This document shows positions 55,716 through 64,000 of a stretch of DNA of 64,000 nucleotides, one piece after another (position 1 is the first letter of the stretch; the number at the start of each line of letters is the position of its first letter). This DNA is from Rhodococcus sp. P1Y (GTDB lineage Bacteria > Actinomycetota > Actinomycetes > Mycobacteriales > Mycobacteriaceae), in the NCBI RefSeq assembly GCF_003641205.1, contig NZ_CP032762.1, positions 248,001-312,000 on the forward strand, written 5' to 3'. The notes below the pieces were generated by a model. That model searched no databases, was not told the DNA's origin, and saw only the letters and a program-made list of their open reading frames with translations. The translations under genes and the position numbers were made by a program.

Positions 55716-56213
55716 GTGCACGAAGCGGACAAAAACCCCGAAAAGGCCCTCGCGGGATTCAGTCCAGCGCGCAGCCCTCGGGATGTCACGTGGGTGCTCA
55801 CCGTAGGTCTGTCCCCGTTGCTCGCGCTCGCGTTGACCGTGCCGCCGGTGGCGATCATGGACCACCGCGGGCGATTTCTGTCCGAGACGCTGAGCAACTG
55901 GAACCTCTACGCGGTGTTCGGACTTGTCGTGTACGCGCCCATCATGGTCGTCTGCAGTATCGGCGCACTGGTCATGATCTCGAACTTCACCGCAGGGCGA
56001 TGGATCTCGTCGATGGGCAGCCTGGCTATGTGCGTGTGCGCCGCGGTGTTGATCTACGCCGGTGCCTCCGACCTCGTCGCGCCCGCGGGCACCAGTGCGC
56101 CTGCGATGGTCTTCGCAGTGACCAGCCTCGGCACCGCAGCGTTCGTCCTTCCGTACCTGGCATTGCTCGCCGCGGACTTCTATCTCCTCCGCCGCCTGTG
56201 GAGCCGGCCCTGA
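55716..56213 (+). CDS. hypothetical membrane protein
   Basis: A 165-residue protein with four predicted membrane helices: VTWVLTVGLSPLLALALTVP, YAVFGLVVYAPIMVVCSIGA, SSMGSLAMCVCAAVLIYAGA and the final SLGTAAFVLPYLALLAADFY. A 25-residue cytoplasmic N-terminus precedes them. The start is a GTG at 55716. I recognise no family. The next gene starts 17 bases after its stop, so the two may be co-transcribed. Confidence 0.65.
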   Translation: MHEADKNPEKALAGFSPARSPRDVTWVLTVGLSPLLALALTVPPVAIMDHRGRFLSETLSNWNLYAVFGLVVYAPIMVVCSIGALVMISNFTAGRWISSMGSLAMCVCAAVLIYAGASDLVAPAGTSAPAMVFAVTSLGTAAFVLPYLALLAADFYLLRRLWSRP

Positions 56214-56230
56214 CAGTAGTGTCTCCAACC

Positions 56231-56572
56231 ATGACCGGAGACTGGCGTAGCGAGACCGTGGATGCGATTCGCACTGTGATCGGCACCGCAGCACCCGGCG
56301 TCGCCGAGGAGGCCAAGTGGCGCAAGGCGTCCAATCCCGACGGCGTGCCGACCTTCAGTCTCGACGGGCTGCTGTGCACCGTCGAGACCTACAAGGACAA
56401 GGTCAAGGTGACCTTCGCCAAGGGCGCTTCCATCGACGACCCGTCGAACATCTTCAACGCCAGTCTCGACGCCGGAACACGTCGAGCGATCGACATTCAC
56501 GCCGGCGACGCCCTGGACTTCGATGCTTTCGCCGACCTCGTCCGCAAGGCCGTCGATGTCAATAGACGCTGA
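56231..56572 (+). CDS. DUF1801 family protein
   Basis: A 113-residue soluble protein of the DUF1801/YdhG-like type. EEAKWRKASNPDGVPTFSLD and then LLCTVETYKDKVKVTFAKGA are the conserved centre, and FNASLDAGTRRAIDIHAGDA the end. The fold is related to iron-sulfur/frataxin-like chaperones in annotation, but no function is established. The ATG at 56231 is the first in frame after the membrane protein; the frame further upstream overlaps that gene without a family match. Confidence 0.72.
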   Translation: MTGDWRSETVDAIRTVIGTAAPGVAEEAKWRKASNPDGVPTFSLDGLLCTVETYKDKVKVTFAKGASIDDPSNIFNASLDAGTRRAIDIHAGDALDFDAFADLVRKAVDVNRR

Positions 56573-56687
56573 GTGTCAGCTCGTCACGTAGTGGGACGAC
56601 CTCGGCCCTTCCGTTACGCCGCCGTGACCCGTCTGTACGGTGGGAAAGACTGACCTGACTCGATTTCGTCGATGGAAAGGACCTTGT

Positions 56688-57929
56688 ATGCCGCAGCCCG
56701 CACGACTGGAGAAGAATCCGGAGAAGGGCTACGTCGCATTACTCGGCTGGAGCCTGGCTGCGGTGGAGGCTCTGGACGCATTCGACCGGCGCTACCTGGT
56801 GGTAGCCCCCGAATGGGCCGAGGAATACTGCACCGAGCACAACATTCCCTACCTCCCGTGGAACTTCGAACGCCTCAACGATCGGTCGCTGGAGATCGCC
56901 GAGACGCTGCAGGACAAGGGCGTCGACGTCGCGATCCCGCTGTACGAGGAGACCGTCGAGTGGGCGGGCGCGATCAACTCCGTACTGCTGGGCAACCCGC
57001 GGCTGTTCGGCCAGGCGATGCTGCTGCGCGACAAGTCGCTGATGAAGCGCCGCGCCCAGCTCGGCGGCATCCGCGTCGGCATCTTCGAGGAGGCGCACGA
57101 CCGCGAAGACGTCATCCGTTTTCTACGGCGCGTCAATCAGACGTTGCTCAAGCTCGACGGTGACCCCAACGACCCAATTCACCTCAAGGCGTTCGACAAA
57201 GCCGGATGCCTCGGGCATCGCGTGATCAGGACCCCCGACGAAGTCGACTCCATCCCGGACGACGAATTCCCGGTCCTGATGGAATCGCACCTCGACGGTT
57301 GGGAGTTCGCGGTCGAGGCCTGGATCCACAACGGAAAGATCAAGTTCCTCAACATCTCCGAATACGTGACGCTCGGATACTCCGTATTCGTTCCAGCGAC
57401 ACCGGAGTTGGAGAAGTATCGTCCGGCGATCACAGCTCAGATCGAGAAGCTCATCAAGACCTTCGACATCGAGTTCGGCTTCATTCACCCCGAGTACTTC
57501 GTGACCAGCGACGGCGAGATGTACTTCGGCGAGGTCGCGTACCGGCCGCCGGGCTTCAAGGTCTTCGAACTGCTCGAGCGCGCCTACGGTTTCAACGCCT
57601 ACCAGGGTCTCGCGCTGGCGTTCGACCCCAAGACCACCGAGGAGGAGATCGACGCGTTCTTCCCGACCGAAGTCGTCGACGCCACCGGTGTCGCAGGATG
57701 TTTCGGTGTGTACCCGCGGCGACGCGTTGTCAGCAATCTCGAAATCCCCACCGAAACATCCGAACACGACTACTACGAGACGAACGACCTGGCCGCACCG
57801 ATGGAGGAAACCGTCACCAAGCGAACAGCTTTCGGCACCCACTGGGGTCTGCTGTACTTCTTCGGCGACGATCCGTATCGCATGCGCGACCTGCTCAAGC
57901 ACCAGGAAGAACTGGACTTCTACGTGTGA
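56688..57929 (+). CDS. ATP-grasp carboxylate ligase-like protein
   Basis: A 413-residue ATP-grasp enzyme expected to form an acyl phosphate and join it to an amine or thiol. Landmarks: a preATP domain (LEKNPEKGYVALLGWSLAAV, VDVAIPLYEETVEWAGAINS); the ATP-grasp part with RDKSLMKRRAQLGGIRVG; MESHLDGWEFAVEAWIHNGK; and the Mg2+ block MYFGEVAYRPPGFKVFELLE. The start MPQPARLEKN follows GGAAAGG. The stop overlaps the next gene (GTGA), so the two are translationally coupled. Substrates are unknown. No D-Ala-D-Ala ligase, biotin carboxylase or purine signature fits; it most resembles uncharacterised peptide/amino acid ligases. Confidence 0.8.
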   Translation: MPQPARLEKNPEKGYVALLGWSLAAVEALDAFDRRYLVVAPEWAEEYCTEHNIPYLPWNFERLNDRSLEIAETLQDKGVDVAIPLYEETVEWAGAINSVLLGNPRLFGQAMLLRDKSLMKRRAQLGGIRVGIFEEAHDREDVIRFLRRVNQTLLKLDGDPNDPIHLKAFDKAGCLGHRVIRTPDEVDSIPDDEFPVLMESHLDGWEFAVEAWIHNGKIKFLNISEYVTLGYSVFVPATPELEKYRPAITAQIEKLIKTFDIEFGFIHPEYFVTSDGEMYFGEVAYRPPGFKVFELLERAYGFNAYQGLALAFDPKTTEEEIDAFFPTEVVDATGVAGCFGVYPRRRVVSNLEIPTETSEHDYYETNDLAAPMEETVTKRTAFGTHWGLLYFFGDDPYRMRDLLKHQEELDFYV

Positions 57930-59956
57930 GGCAAGATTTCGGGAACGCATCTCACGGTCCGTCGCAGACCCTCGACCCACCCGTCGACCAGGCGCTCGTC
58001 ACGAGACTGGCGCAACTCGACCATGCCACCGAGGCGCTGGGGGCTGCGCCCGACTTCTCCAAGAACACCAAGGTGCGACGGGTCCTCGACTCGCTTCACC
58101 GGGTGCTCACGAGGCCCGGGGGCTGCGCGGCCGTTCGCAGCCGTGCCGCCGCCCTCGACGGGGCAGGATTGTTCGCCGGGACGGACTGGGCGCATCCGGA
58201 TATTCTTGTGCCCGGGTTCGTCGGACCCTCGCTGCGCAGTGGCGTCATCGACACGGTGATACTCGAAGCGACGAGCGAACTGCGCTTGGTGGCAATAGCT
58301 TCCGGCGAGTACGCGCACTCGTCGATCAGTGCTGAGGACGCGAAGAGATTCCTGTCCCAGGTCCTGGCCATGAACCTGGAGGCGCTTTTCTCCTCACCGT
58401 CCGAGGCAGAGCGTGTCCGGCTAGGTCCCGTCGCACACCTGATTCGGGATCTGTTCGGTTATGTCGCCGACCAGATCGGCTACGACAGCGTGCTGGAGGA
58501 GCTCGGCGACGAGATCTGGCGAGTGTTGCGGCAGAGGCCGATTCAGGTCGACAACGTCAAAGCGATGGTCACCCGTATCGCGGTGTACCGCGAGGACCCG
58601 GACGTCGACCTCGGCGCATCCGGCCAGGGTCTCGACCGACTGATCTCCGCATTGTTCGGGCCGACGGAAGCGTGCCGCGAGGATCCGGGCGTCGATGTCT
58701 ATCGCTCACGCCTCGGCGCAATGGACTCCGAGGGCCTCGAGTTCGAAGCACGCGGATTCGCTCGTGCGATGCACGACACCGGATTGGTGTCGCCATATCA
58801 CGCGACGCTGGTGCGTTTTCTGATCGAGCACAACACGTACCTGCTCGGTGAGGCACTCGGTGTCTCGGAGACCGGCCGGACGTGCCTCCAGCGGTATCCA
58901 GAACTGGTGCACTGCATCATCAACGAGGCAGTGCACCCGGAATCGGCACAATGTCTCTACGGAATCGCGCTGATGCTCGACCGCGGAATTCTGCATCAAC
59001 CGCCCATCGTCCCGTCGCTGTGGCGCCAGCTGGCCCTGCGGCTCGAGCCGGGCGTTCGCCAGCGTTTGATCGACATCTTCGGCCCGACTCCCGATCCGGA
59101 AGCGCGACTTCTGGGCGGGCTGTTGTCGATGCTCGGACAGCCTCTCGGCATCGGACAGGGCGACAACCCGACGTGCCAGTCTGCGCGGGCGTTGTCGATG
59201 TGGGCGTACAACGACCCGGACTACCTGCTGCAGATGGTCGTCTGGGCTGCACGTGACGACGAGATCGTCATGCACTTCGAAGGGCAGTCGCTGTCCTCGA
59301 AGGACAGTGAGGGCGGCGTCGCTACGTCCTCGCCCGTCGACTTGGACCCGGTGTCGCAACTGTTGGTACCGCACCTGGACCGGATCTACGCCGAAATGGG
59401 TCGACGCTGCGCCGATCGACCAGGCGACCCGCATCGATGGGTGAACCCCGAGTTCCACGGTTGGTGGTCCGCTCGCGGCTTCCACATCAATGTCGATGTG
59501 GCGACGGGCAATTTGATCGATCTCGACGATTTCCTTCGCGCGTTCTATGCGTCGTACCACTTGGACTTCAACGGTGGTCAACCGCTGATCCACCCGCAGC
59601 CCGCGGGAGTTGCCGTCACCGACAGCGCTGCCCGCTATATCGGCTGGCACGCCATCACCATCCTGCGTGTCGCCGTCGATCCCGACGCCGTCACTCGGGT
59701 CTACTTCTTCAATCCGAACAACGACAGCGGACAGGACTGGGGCGACGGCGTCGTCGTCGGGACGGCCGGTAACGGCGAACGGGCAGGGGAAGGCTCACTT
59801 CCGTTCGAGCAGTTCGTATCTCGGCTGTACATCTACCACACCGACCCACTCGAGCACGGCGAGCCGGACAAGATTCCGTCCGCCGACATCGACAACGTCA
59901 TCGGGTACATCCAGCGAAGCTGGGGTGCGGATCGGATGCCTGCGGCCGACAGCTAG
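57926..59956 (+). CDS. large protein with papain-like Cys/His/Asn pattern, ATP-grasp partner
   Basis: A 676-residue protein I do not recognise as a named family. The first 400 residues are helical (for example MNLEALFSSPSEAERVRLGP). The C-terminal third shows a papain-like layout: Q411 and C417 in GIGQGDNPTCQSARALSMWA (the same six-residue spacing as papain Gln19/Cys25), H575 in YIGWHAITILRVAV and N596 in VYFFNPNNDSGQDWGDG, with a WG after the Asn as in papain. The predicted function, a cysteine peptidase, transferase or amidase, is inference. The GTG start is fixed by the overlap with the ATP-grasp gene. No signal peptide or membrane helix is seen, so it is cytoplasmic. Confidence 0.6.
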   Translation: MRQDFGNASHGPSQTLDPPVDQALVTRLAQLDHATEALGAAPDFSKNTKVRRVLDSLHRVLTRPGGCAAVRSRAAALDGAGLFAGTDWAHPDILVPGFVGPSLRSGVIDTVILEATSELRLVAIASGEYAHSSISAEDAKRFLSQVLAMNLEALFSSPSEAERVRLGPVAHLIRDLFGYVADQIGYDSVLEELGDEIWRVLRQRPIQVDNVKAMVTRIAVYREDPDVDLGASGQGLDRLISALFGPTEACREDPGVDVYRSRLGAMDSEGLEFEARGFARAMHDTGLVSPYHATLVRFLIEHNTYLLGEALGVSETGRTCLQRYPELVHCIINEAVHPESAQCLYGIALMLDRGILHQPPIVPSLWRQLALRLEPGVRQRLIDIFGPTPDPEARLLGGLLSMLGQPLGIGQGDNPTCQSARALSMWAYNDPDYLLQMVVWAARDDEIVMHFEGQSLSSKDSEGGVATSSPVDLDPVSQLLVPHLDRIYAEMGRRCADRPGDPHRWVNPEFHGWWSARGFHINVDVATGNLIDLDDFLRAFYASYHLDFNGGQPLIHPQPAGVAVTDSAARYIGWHAITILRVAVDPDAVTRVYFFNPNNDSGQDWGDGVVVGTAGNGERAGEGSLPFEQFVSRLYIYHTDPLEHGEPDKIPSADIDNVIGYIQRSWGADRMPAADS

Positions 59957-59957
59957 C

Positions 59958-60641
59958 TCACCGTCGACTCACCCGGCGGCGAGCTCCGAATACGCTCAGC
60001 ACCAGCGCAATACATCCCGTTGCGGCCGACACGACGGGGCCGTGCTCCGGCGCCGCAAGAATGGACACGGCTCCCGCGAACGATCCTGCGACCAGAGAAG
60101 CGATGGCCCCCACACGCAGCGCAAGGTACTCGGTGTTGCCACTGGCCAGATCGTCGACGATGCTCACCATCGTTCCGGTGACGAAGGTCGTCGACAGCCC
60201 TCCGCCTACCGCCGACGTACGCGCCACGACCGTCTGCAACGCCATAGCGGACGCCGACAGTGCGACGAGCACGTCGATGACGATCTCTCCGGTCGGGCTG
60301 TCCAGAATCCACCATGCCACCAGCGTGCCGACCTGAATCGCAGCCGCGACTGACAGTACAACCGTCGTCACGTGCGCGGGCTGCTTCGTCGACCTATGCG
60401 CGTACCGGAAGCCGATGAGCAGCACGACAAGGAACACCATGATCGCAACGACAGCGCCGATCAGGGTCGCCAGGTAGTCCTCGCGCCCGACCAGCCCGAC
60501 GAGCACCAGGTTCCCGGTCATGTTCGCGGTGAAGATCCCACCGAGCGCGAGAAACGCGAAGGCATCGGTGGCCCCTGCCCCGAACGACAGGACCAGTAGG
60601 AGCCACGGTGAGCGGACCTGAGCGTCCGTCGTGTCGTTCAT
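59958..60641 (-). CDS. DUF1275 (YoaK-type) membrane protein
   Basis: A 227-residue membrane protein with six predicted helices. LLVLSFGAGATDAFAFLALG and GIFTANMTGNLVLVGL at the N-terminus are the DUF1275 signature (conserved TGN). LSASAMALQTVVARTSAVGG and TTFVTGTMVSIVDDLASG complete the pattern. Role unknown; related proteins have been proposed as anion or small-solute channels without proof. It is convergent with the preceding gene, with one base between the stop codons, so the last bases of each gene lie in the other transcript. Confidence 0.85.
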   Translation of the reverse strand: MNDTTDAQVRSPWLLLVLSFGAGATDAFAFLALGGIFTANMTGNLVLVGLVGREDYLATLIGAVVAIMVFLVVLLIGFRYAHRSTKQPAHVTTVVLSVAAAIQVGTLVAWWILDSPTGEIVIDVLVALSASAMALQTVVARTSAVGGGLSTTFVTGTMVSIVDDLASGNTEYLALRVGAIASLVAGSFAGAVSILAAPEHGPVVSAATGCIALVLSVFGARRRVSRR

Positions 60642-60677
60642 GCGGAAACCATAGGCGGCCTCGCTACCGCGGAGCGC

Positions 60678-61979
60678 CTAGAGCTTCCGGCCGAGCAACG
60701 CCAGCGTGGTAGACCAGGCCAGCGCGAGAAGATCACGGACGGCCCCGAAGGAGGCGGCCGTCGACCAGACCGTTGTGACGCCCGACGGCGGAGGCGGCTT
60801 GCCGTCGAAACGGTCCTCCAACCAGTCGAGTGTCAACGGGGCCGAAAGCGGGTGCAGGGACAGATGCTCGCTCAGGCGGTCGCGCAGGTACGTGACGTGC
60901 ACGCCGTTCTCGAGGTAACGATCGACTTGTCCGTCGACGTCGTCGACCGCGATGATCTGGTCGTGGACGGCCTGGACGACCAGGAGCGGGACTGTGGGCG
61001 CAGTGCGGCCGGGCTGGATGTCCTGAAAGACCTGCAGGATCTCGGGCTTGGCGAGCAGGTCCGCCAACGGAATGTCGATGTAGTTGTCGAGGTCGTGCTT
61101 GGCGAGCTTTCGGACAGCCGCGACGGTGGTGAGATCGTCGACGGATTCGAGCAATGCGAGGCCGTCCGCGTTGACATGCGTCCGGACCACACGATCGAGA
61201 TCGGGGTACGTCCGACGAAGCCCCTCGACGACCAAGGTGGGCAGCGCAGCATGGAGCGTCGCATTGAGCCGGGTGAACGCAGACGCCGGATCGCCGACGG
61301 GTGAGCCGAGGGCCGCCCCCACAAGTTCGATCTCCGGCGCGTACTCCGGTGCCATCTCCGCAGCCCACGACGTCGCAAGACCCCCGCCGGAGTAGCCCCA
61401 CAGCCCTACCTTGGTGTCGTAGGACAGTCCTAGCGGCGCGAAACGCAACGATGCGCGCACAGCATCGAGCGTGCAGAAACCGGGCTCTCGCGGCGATCCC
61501 CAGTGCCCGTCCTGTCCCTCGTGGTCAGGGATGGAAATGACCCAACCTCGTCGGAGCGCGTGGAGCACGAGCACGAATTCGAACTGCGGCACCGAGCCGA
61601 ACGCCTTGGCGCCGCGTTGGAGCGCATACGACGGAAAGCAGGTCGCAGACACCGCATCGATCGCACACTGATACGACAGCAGGCGCGGCGTCTCGGCGAC
61701 GCTTCCGCGTTGCATCAGCACTGTGGTAACGCTGACCTGCGGCTCGTCGTGGAGATCGTTGGTTCGGTAGAGCAACTGCCACGCGTCGACCTGCTGCGGG
61801 ATCGAGCCGTACAGCGCTATCTCGACCTCACGACTGCGAAGAATGGTGCCCGGTTCGAGAGCCTCGAAGCCGTTTGGTGGGCTGTAGAACGGGTCGTCGC
61901 CAGGCAGTATTGCCCGCTTCGGCCGAGGTGATTCCTCGGTTTCCCACGGCGCACTGCCGGTATCTCTGTCGACGCTCAT
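60678..61979 (-). CDS. triacylglycerol/secretory lipase (LIP family)
   Basis: Lipase-like alpha/beta hydrolase of 433 residues. The nucleophile elbow is GLWGYSGGGLATSWAAE (serine), with QFEFVLVLHALRRGWVISIPDHEGQ, quoted as HALRRGWVISIPDHEGQ, upstream and the acid in VQAVHDQIIAVDDVDG; the histidine is in RLSEHLSLHPLSA. The long insert between elbow and acid is typical of PF03583 lipases. No signal peptide is evident: the first 40 residues are polar (MSVDRDTGSAPWETEESPRP). The start MSVDRDTG is two residues inside the open frame; either is possible. Substrate unknown. Confidence 0.83.
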   Translation of the reverse strand: MSVDRDTGSAPWETEESPRPKRAILPGDDPFYSPPNGFEALEPGTILRSREVEIALYGSIPQQVDAWQLLYRTNDLHDEPQVSVTTVLMQRGSVAETPRLLSYQCAIDAVSATCFPSYALQRGAKAFGSVPQFEFVLVLHALRRGWVISIPDHEGQDGHWGSPREPGFCTLDAVRASLRFAPLGLSYDTKVGLWGYSGGGLATSWAAEMAPEYAPEIELVGAALGSPVGDPASAFTRLNATLHAALPTLVVEGLRRTYPDLDRVVRTHVNADGLALLESVDDLTTVAAVRKLAKHDLDNYIDIPLADLLAKPEILQVFQDIQPGRTAPTVPLLVVQAVHDQIIAVDDVDGQVDRYLENGVHVTYLRDRLSEHLSLHPLSAPLTLDWLEDRFDGKPPPPSGVTTVWSTAASFGAVRDLLALAWSTTLALLGRKL

Positions 61980-62007
61980 CCCCACACCCTTTGTCCGAGT
62001 CTTTCCG

Positions 62008-62985
62008 TCACACTAACCCCGCGCAGCTGTCACCTCTTCTCGGCGGGGGTGAAACACCGGTCGCCGTGGTCGCACTCAGCGACGTCGAATCGGCACTCAG
62101 AACCCGAGAATCCGTCAGCGCATCCTGAAGCCGAACACGATGCTCGGGCGGCGACTGAAGAAGCGGAAGCCTCACTGCGGCAGAGTCTATGATTCCCGAT
62201 GCGTGCAGTGCCGCCTTGGCCATGATCGCGCCTTGAGACGTGCGCATCACGGCATCGATCAACGGCAGCAGCTCGGTCTGGATTCGTCGGGCTGTGTCCA
62301 GATCGCCCAGACTCACCGCATGAGTCAGATCAGCGTTTCGGTCGGCCACTATGTTCCCCACCACGCTGACCAGTCCCACCGCACCGCTCGCCAGGTACGG
62401 CAAATTCAACTCGTCGATGCCGCAGTAGTACGCGAGCGATGTCTTCGACATGACGGCCATCGCCTCGTACAGATCACCTTTCGCGTCCTTGACCGCTCTG
62501 ATGCGCGGATGGTTCGCGAGTTCGACCAACGTCGCCGATTCCATCGCGACGCCGGTGCGGGCCGGCACGTCGTAGAGCATGACCGGCAAATCGGTGGCAT
62601 CCGCAACCGCAACGCAGTGCTGGGCGATTCCCGCCTGGGTGGGCCGCGAGTAGTACGGACACACGACGAGCAGGCCGTCGGCACCCGCGTCGTGGGCCTG
62701 GCCCGCACGCGCGATGCTGGACGCAGTGTCGTTGGTCCCGACGCCTGCAATCACTCTCGCGCGTCCCGCCGCCCTCGTCACCACCTCGCCGACGAGCCAG
62801 CGCGTCTCGCTTTCCGACAGAGTCGGGGCCTCGCCGGCCGTGCCGGCCACGACCAGTCCGTCGCACCTCGTCGTGATCAGGTGTTCGACGAGGCTGCCCA
62901 CTGTTGCAGCGTCCAGAGTCCCGTCGGATCGCATCGGAGTCACCATCGCGACGAGGTTGGTGCCGAAGAGCTGCTCTGTGGTCAT
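62008..62985 (-). CDS. DapA-like aldolase (dihydrodipicolinate synthase family)
   Basis: Class I aldolase of 325 residues with the catalytic lysine in IRAVKDAKGDLYEAM and the tyrosine in YDVPARTGVAMES. The Thr-Thr-type pair appears as AGTAGEAPTLSESE, where the second Thr position is Ala (TA instead of TT); HPRI and GIDELNLPYLASGAVGLVS are standard. The C-terminus is about 30 residues longer than in typical DapA (SVLSAD...GDSCAGLV). Because it is next to a divergent LysR regulator and not in a dap operon, it may be a second, catabolic member (2-keto-3-deoxy acid or hydroxyproline type) and not the lysine-pathway enzyme. Confidence 0.82.
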   Translation of the reverse strand: MTTEQLFGTNLVAMVTPMRSDGTLDAATVGSLVEHLITTRCDGLVVAGTAGEAPTLSESETRWLVGEVVTRAAGRARVIAGVGTNDTASSIARAGQAHDAGADGLLVVCPYYSRPTQAGIAQHCVAVADATDLPVMLYDVPARTGVAMESATLVELANHPRIRAVKDAKGDLYEAMAVMSKTSLAYYCGIDELNLPYLASGAVGLVSVVGNIVADRNADLTHAVSLGDLDTARRIQTELLPLIDAVMRTSQGAIMAKAALHASGIIDSAAVRLPLLQSPPEHRVRLQDALTDSRVLSADSTSLSATTATGVSPPPRRGDSCAGLV

Positions 62986-63024
62986 TTCACGAGTGTGGGG
63001 CGAAAGATTCCTGCGGTCCAGCGA

Positions 63025-63037
63025 TGGTTTTTCACCA
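63025..63037. promoter_or_regulatory. T-N11-A LysR-type box between dapA-like and LysR genes
   Basis: TGGTTTTTCACCA fits the LysR consensus T-N11-A with dyad TGGT-N5-ACCA. It lies in the 72 bases between the divergent genes, 21 bases before the regulator start, where a LysR tetramer could contact both promoters. Confidence 0.5.
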
Positions 63038-63057
63038 ATACCAATTAGCCTGACTTC

Positions 63058-63951
63058 ATGATCGATGTCGCCGCGTTGCAGTCCCTCCGGTCCGTTGCAG
63101 CGCTGGGCACCCTTGCGCGCGCCGCGGACGAACTCGGCTTCACCGCCTCGGCTGTGTCTCAGCAGATCAAACGGCTCGAACGCCAGCTCGGGGTGCAGGT
63201 GCTGGCGCCGTCGGGACGCGGCGTCGTCCTCACCCCGGCGGGTCGAGCGTTGGTCGACTCGACGCCGGACGTGTTCGACGCTCTGGAACGCTGCGAGGAA
63301 GCCGCGCGATCGGTAGCCGAGGGCGCCCCTCGCGGCACCGTGCGCGTCGCGGCTTTCTCCACCGCCATTCGCGGACTCCTGGCTCCGGTGCTGCATCGGT
63401 TCACTGCGGACTACCCGAACGTGGTCGTCCTGATAACCGAACAGGACCCGGACAAGGCTCTACACAGTGTCGATGCGGGCACCGCGGATGTCGCGCTGAT
63501 TCACGACGCCGATGGACTACCCGCGCCGCTACCGGAGTCGGTGCGTAGCCATGCACTCCACACCGACTTCGGCGACATAGTCGTTCACCGGCGCCATCCA
63601 TTGGCTCAGGTTTCGACGCCGATACCGACTGCTGCGCTGAACGACCGGACATGGGTGACGAGTCCTCCGGGAACGGTGTGCCATCAATGGTTTCGGCAGG
63701 TGGTCGCCGAGCTCGACGATCCACCCGACGTTCGCCACCTCGTCGACGATTTCTCCAGCCAACTGGCGTTGGTGGCGTCGACCGATTCCGTCGCCCTCAT
63801 TCCGCGACTGGCTCGCCCACCGTTGGGTGACGATCTCGTCGCTCTCGACTTGGCGCGCCCGCCGAAGCGCGACGTGCACGCGGTGTGGCGTCGAAGCGCG
63901 GATTCGAGCCCGTCCATTCGGGCACTGATCGCCCGCTTAGAAAGCCTGTAG
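63058..63951 (+). CDS. LysR family transcriptional regulator
   Basis: A 297-residue LysR regulator. The winged helix-turn-helix occupies residues 3-62 (ALQSLRSVAALGTLARAADE, LGFTASAVSQQIKRLERQLG), and the effector domain (about 90-297) contains VAAFSTAIRGLLAPVLHRFT and GTADVALIHD. It is divergent from the dapA-like aldolase with a T-N11-A box between, so the aldolase is the likely target. The 49 bases after it to the window end hold nothing I can identify. Confidence 0.9.
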   Translation: MIDVAALQSLRSVAALGTLARAADELGFTASAVSQQIKRLERQLGVQVLAPSGRGVVLTPAGRALVDSTPDVFDALERCEEAARSVAEGAPRGTVRVAAFSTAIRGLLAPVLHRFTADYPNVVVLITEQDPDKALHSVDAGTADVALIHDADGLPAPLPESVRSHALHTDFGDIVVHRRHPLAQVSTPIPTAALNDRTWVTSPPGTVCHQWFRQVVAELDDPPDVRHLVDDFSSQLALVASTDSVALIPRLARPPLGDDLVALDLARPPKRDVHAVWRRSADSSPSIRALIARLESL

Positions 63952-64000
63952 CGTAACGTCGCGATTCGCAGCTATCAGAGAGGCGACTACCTCTGCCTGC

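Noticed and set aside
57206..57925. N-terminal extension of the papain-like protein in the ATP-grasp region
   Set aside because: The +2 frame upstream of GTG 57926 lies wholly within the ATP-grasp gene and gives Arg-rich non-protein sequence; the GTGA overlap gives a natural start.

Overview
The window is a 64 kb piece of high-GC actinobacterial chromosome. Gene content points to Nocardiaceae, most likely Rhodococcus or a close relative. The evidence is a mycobacterial-type PrpR divergent from prpDBC, a tRNA-adenosine-deaminase-associated protein beside tadA, an Rv3651-like PAS/GAF protein, a DUF222/HNH (13E12-type) protein, an Ag85-like esterase and an IdeR-type iron box. I call 66 protein genes (one cut by the left edge) and one tRNA-Ser(CGA). 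I see no phage, transposase, integrase or CRISPR array. No gap without a protein gene exceeds 300 bases except 3645-4027, which holds hairpins, a terminator and the tRNA.

Layout. 1-7.5 kb: small genes, namely a hydrolase, a lipoprotein, TetR plus a FusB-like zinc-finger protein, an iron-regulated siderophore-interacting reductase, GNAT, the tRNA, a CsbD stress protein behind a SigB/SigF-type promoter, tadA and its partner, tyrA, and a glycolipid-binding protein. 7.5-11.2 kb: a heterodimeric ABC exporter. 12.4-14.9 kb: a restriction-modification island (m5C methyltransferase, putative endonuclease, Vsr) followed by a five-unit tandem palindrome array. 15-30 kb: metabolic and regulatory units, including the methionine sulfoxide reductase msrC, dihydroxyacetone kinase with a CaiB/BaiF CoA-transferase, a two-subunit 3-oxoacid CoA-transferase with divergent IclR, a USP plus APC permease, gamma-carbonic anhydrase, Lrp/rhodanese and PucR/GlcD-like pairs. 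32-37 kb: a four-gene branched-chain 2-oxoacid dehydrogenase operon. 38.8-41.2 kb: an NAD-salvage operon pnuC-nadR-nrtR with a palindrome at its promoter. 42-47 kb: prpR and prpDBC (methylcitrate cycle). 47-55 kb: HNH protein, AhpD-like protein with MocR regulator, Ag85-like esterase, LLM flavoprotein, and a kinase/acyl-CoA dehydrogenase pair. 56-60 kb: an unusual two-gene unit, an ATP-grasp ligase coupled to a large protein with a papain-like Cys-His-Asn pattern. 60-64 kb: DUF1275 protein, lipase, and a DapA-like aldolase divergent from a LysR regulator.

How the parts fit. Several units feed propionyl-CoA metabolism. The branched-chain dehydrogenase yields propionyl-CoA from Val/Ile skeletons. 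The phosphotransferase plus acyl-CoA dehydrogenase pair resembles the ACAD10/11 and LvaA/LvaC 4-hydroxyacid pathway, which can also end in propionyl-CoA. The methylcitrate genes consume it.

The strongest candidate for an undescribed system is the ATP-grasp/papain-like pair at 56688-59956. The second theme is a set of distinct intergenic palindrome families. They recur across the window, often sit between convergent genes, and in several cases supply the stop codons of those genes.
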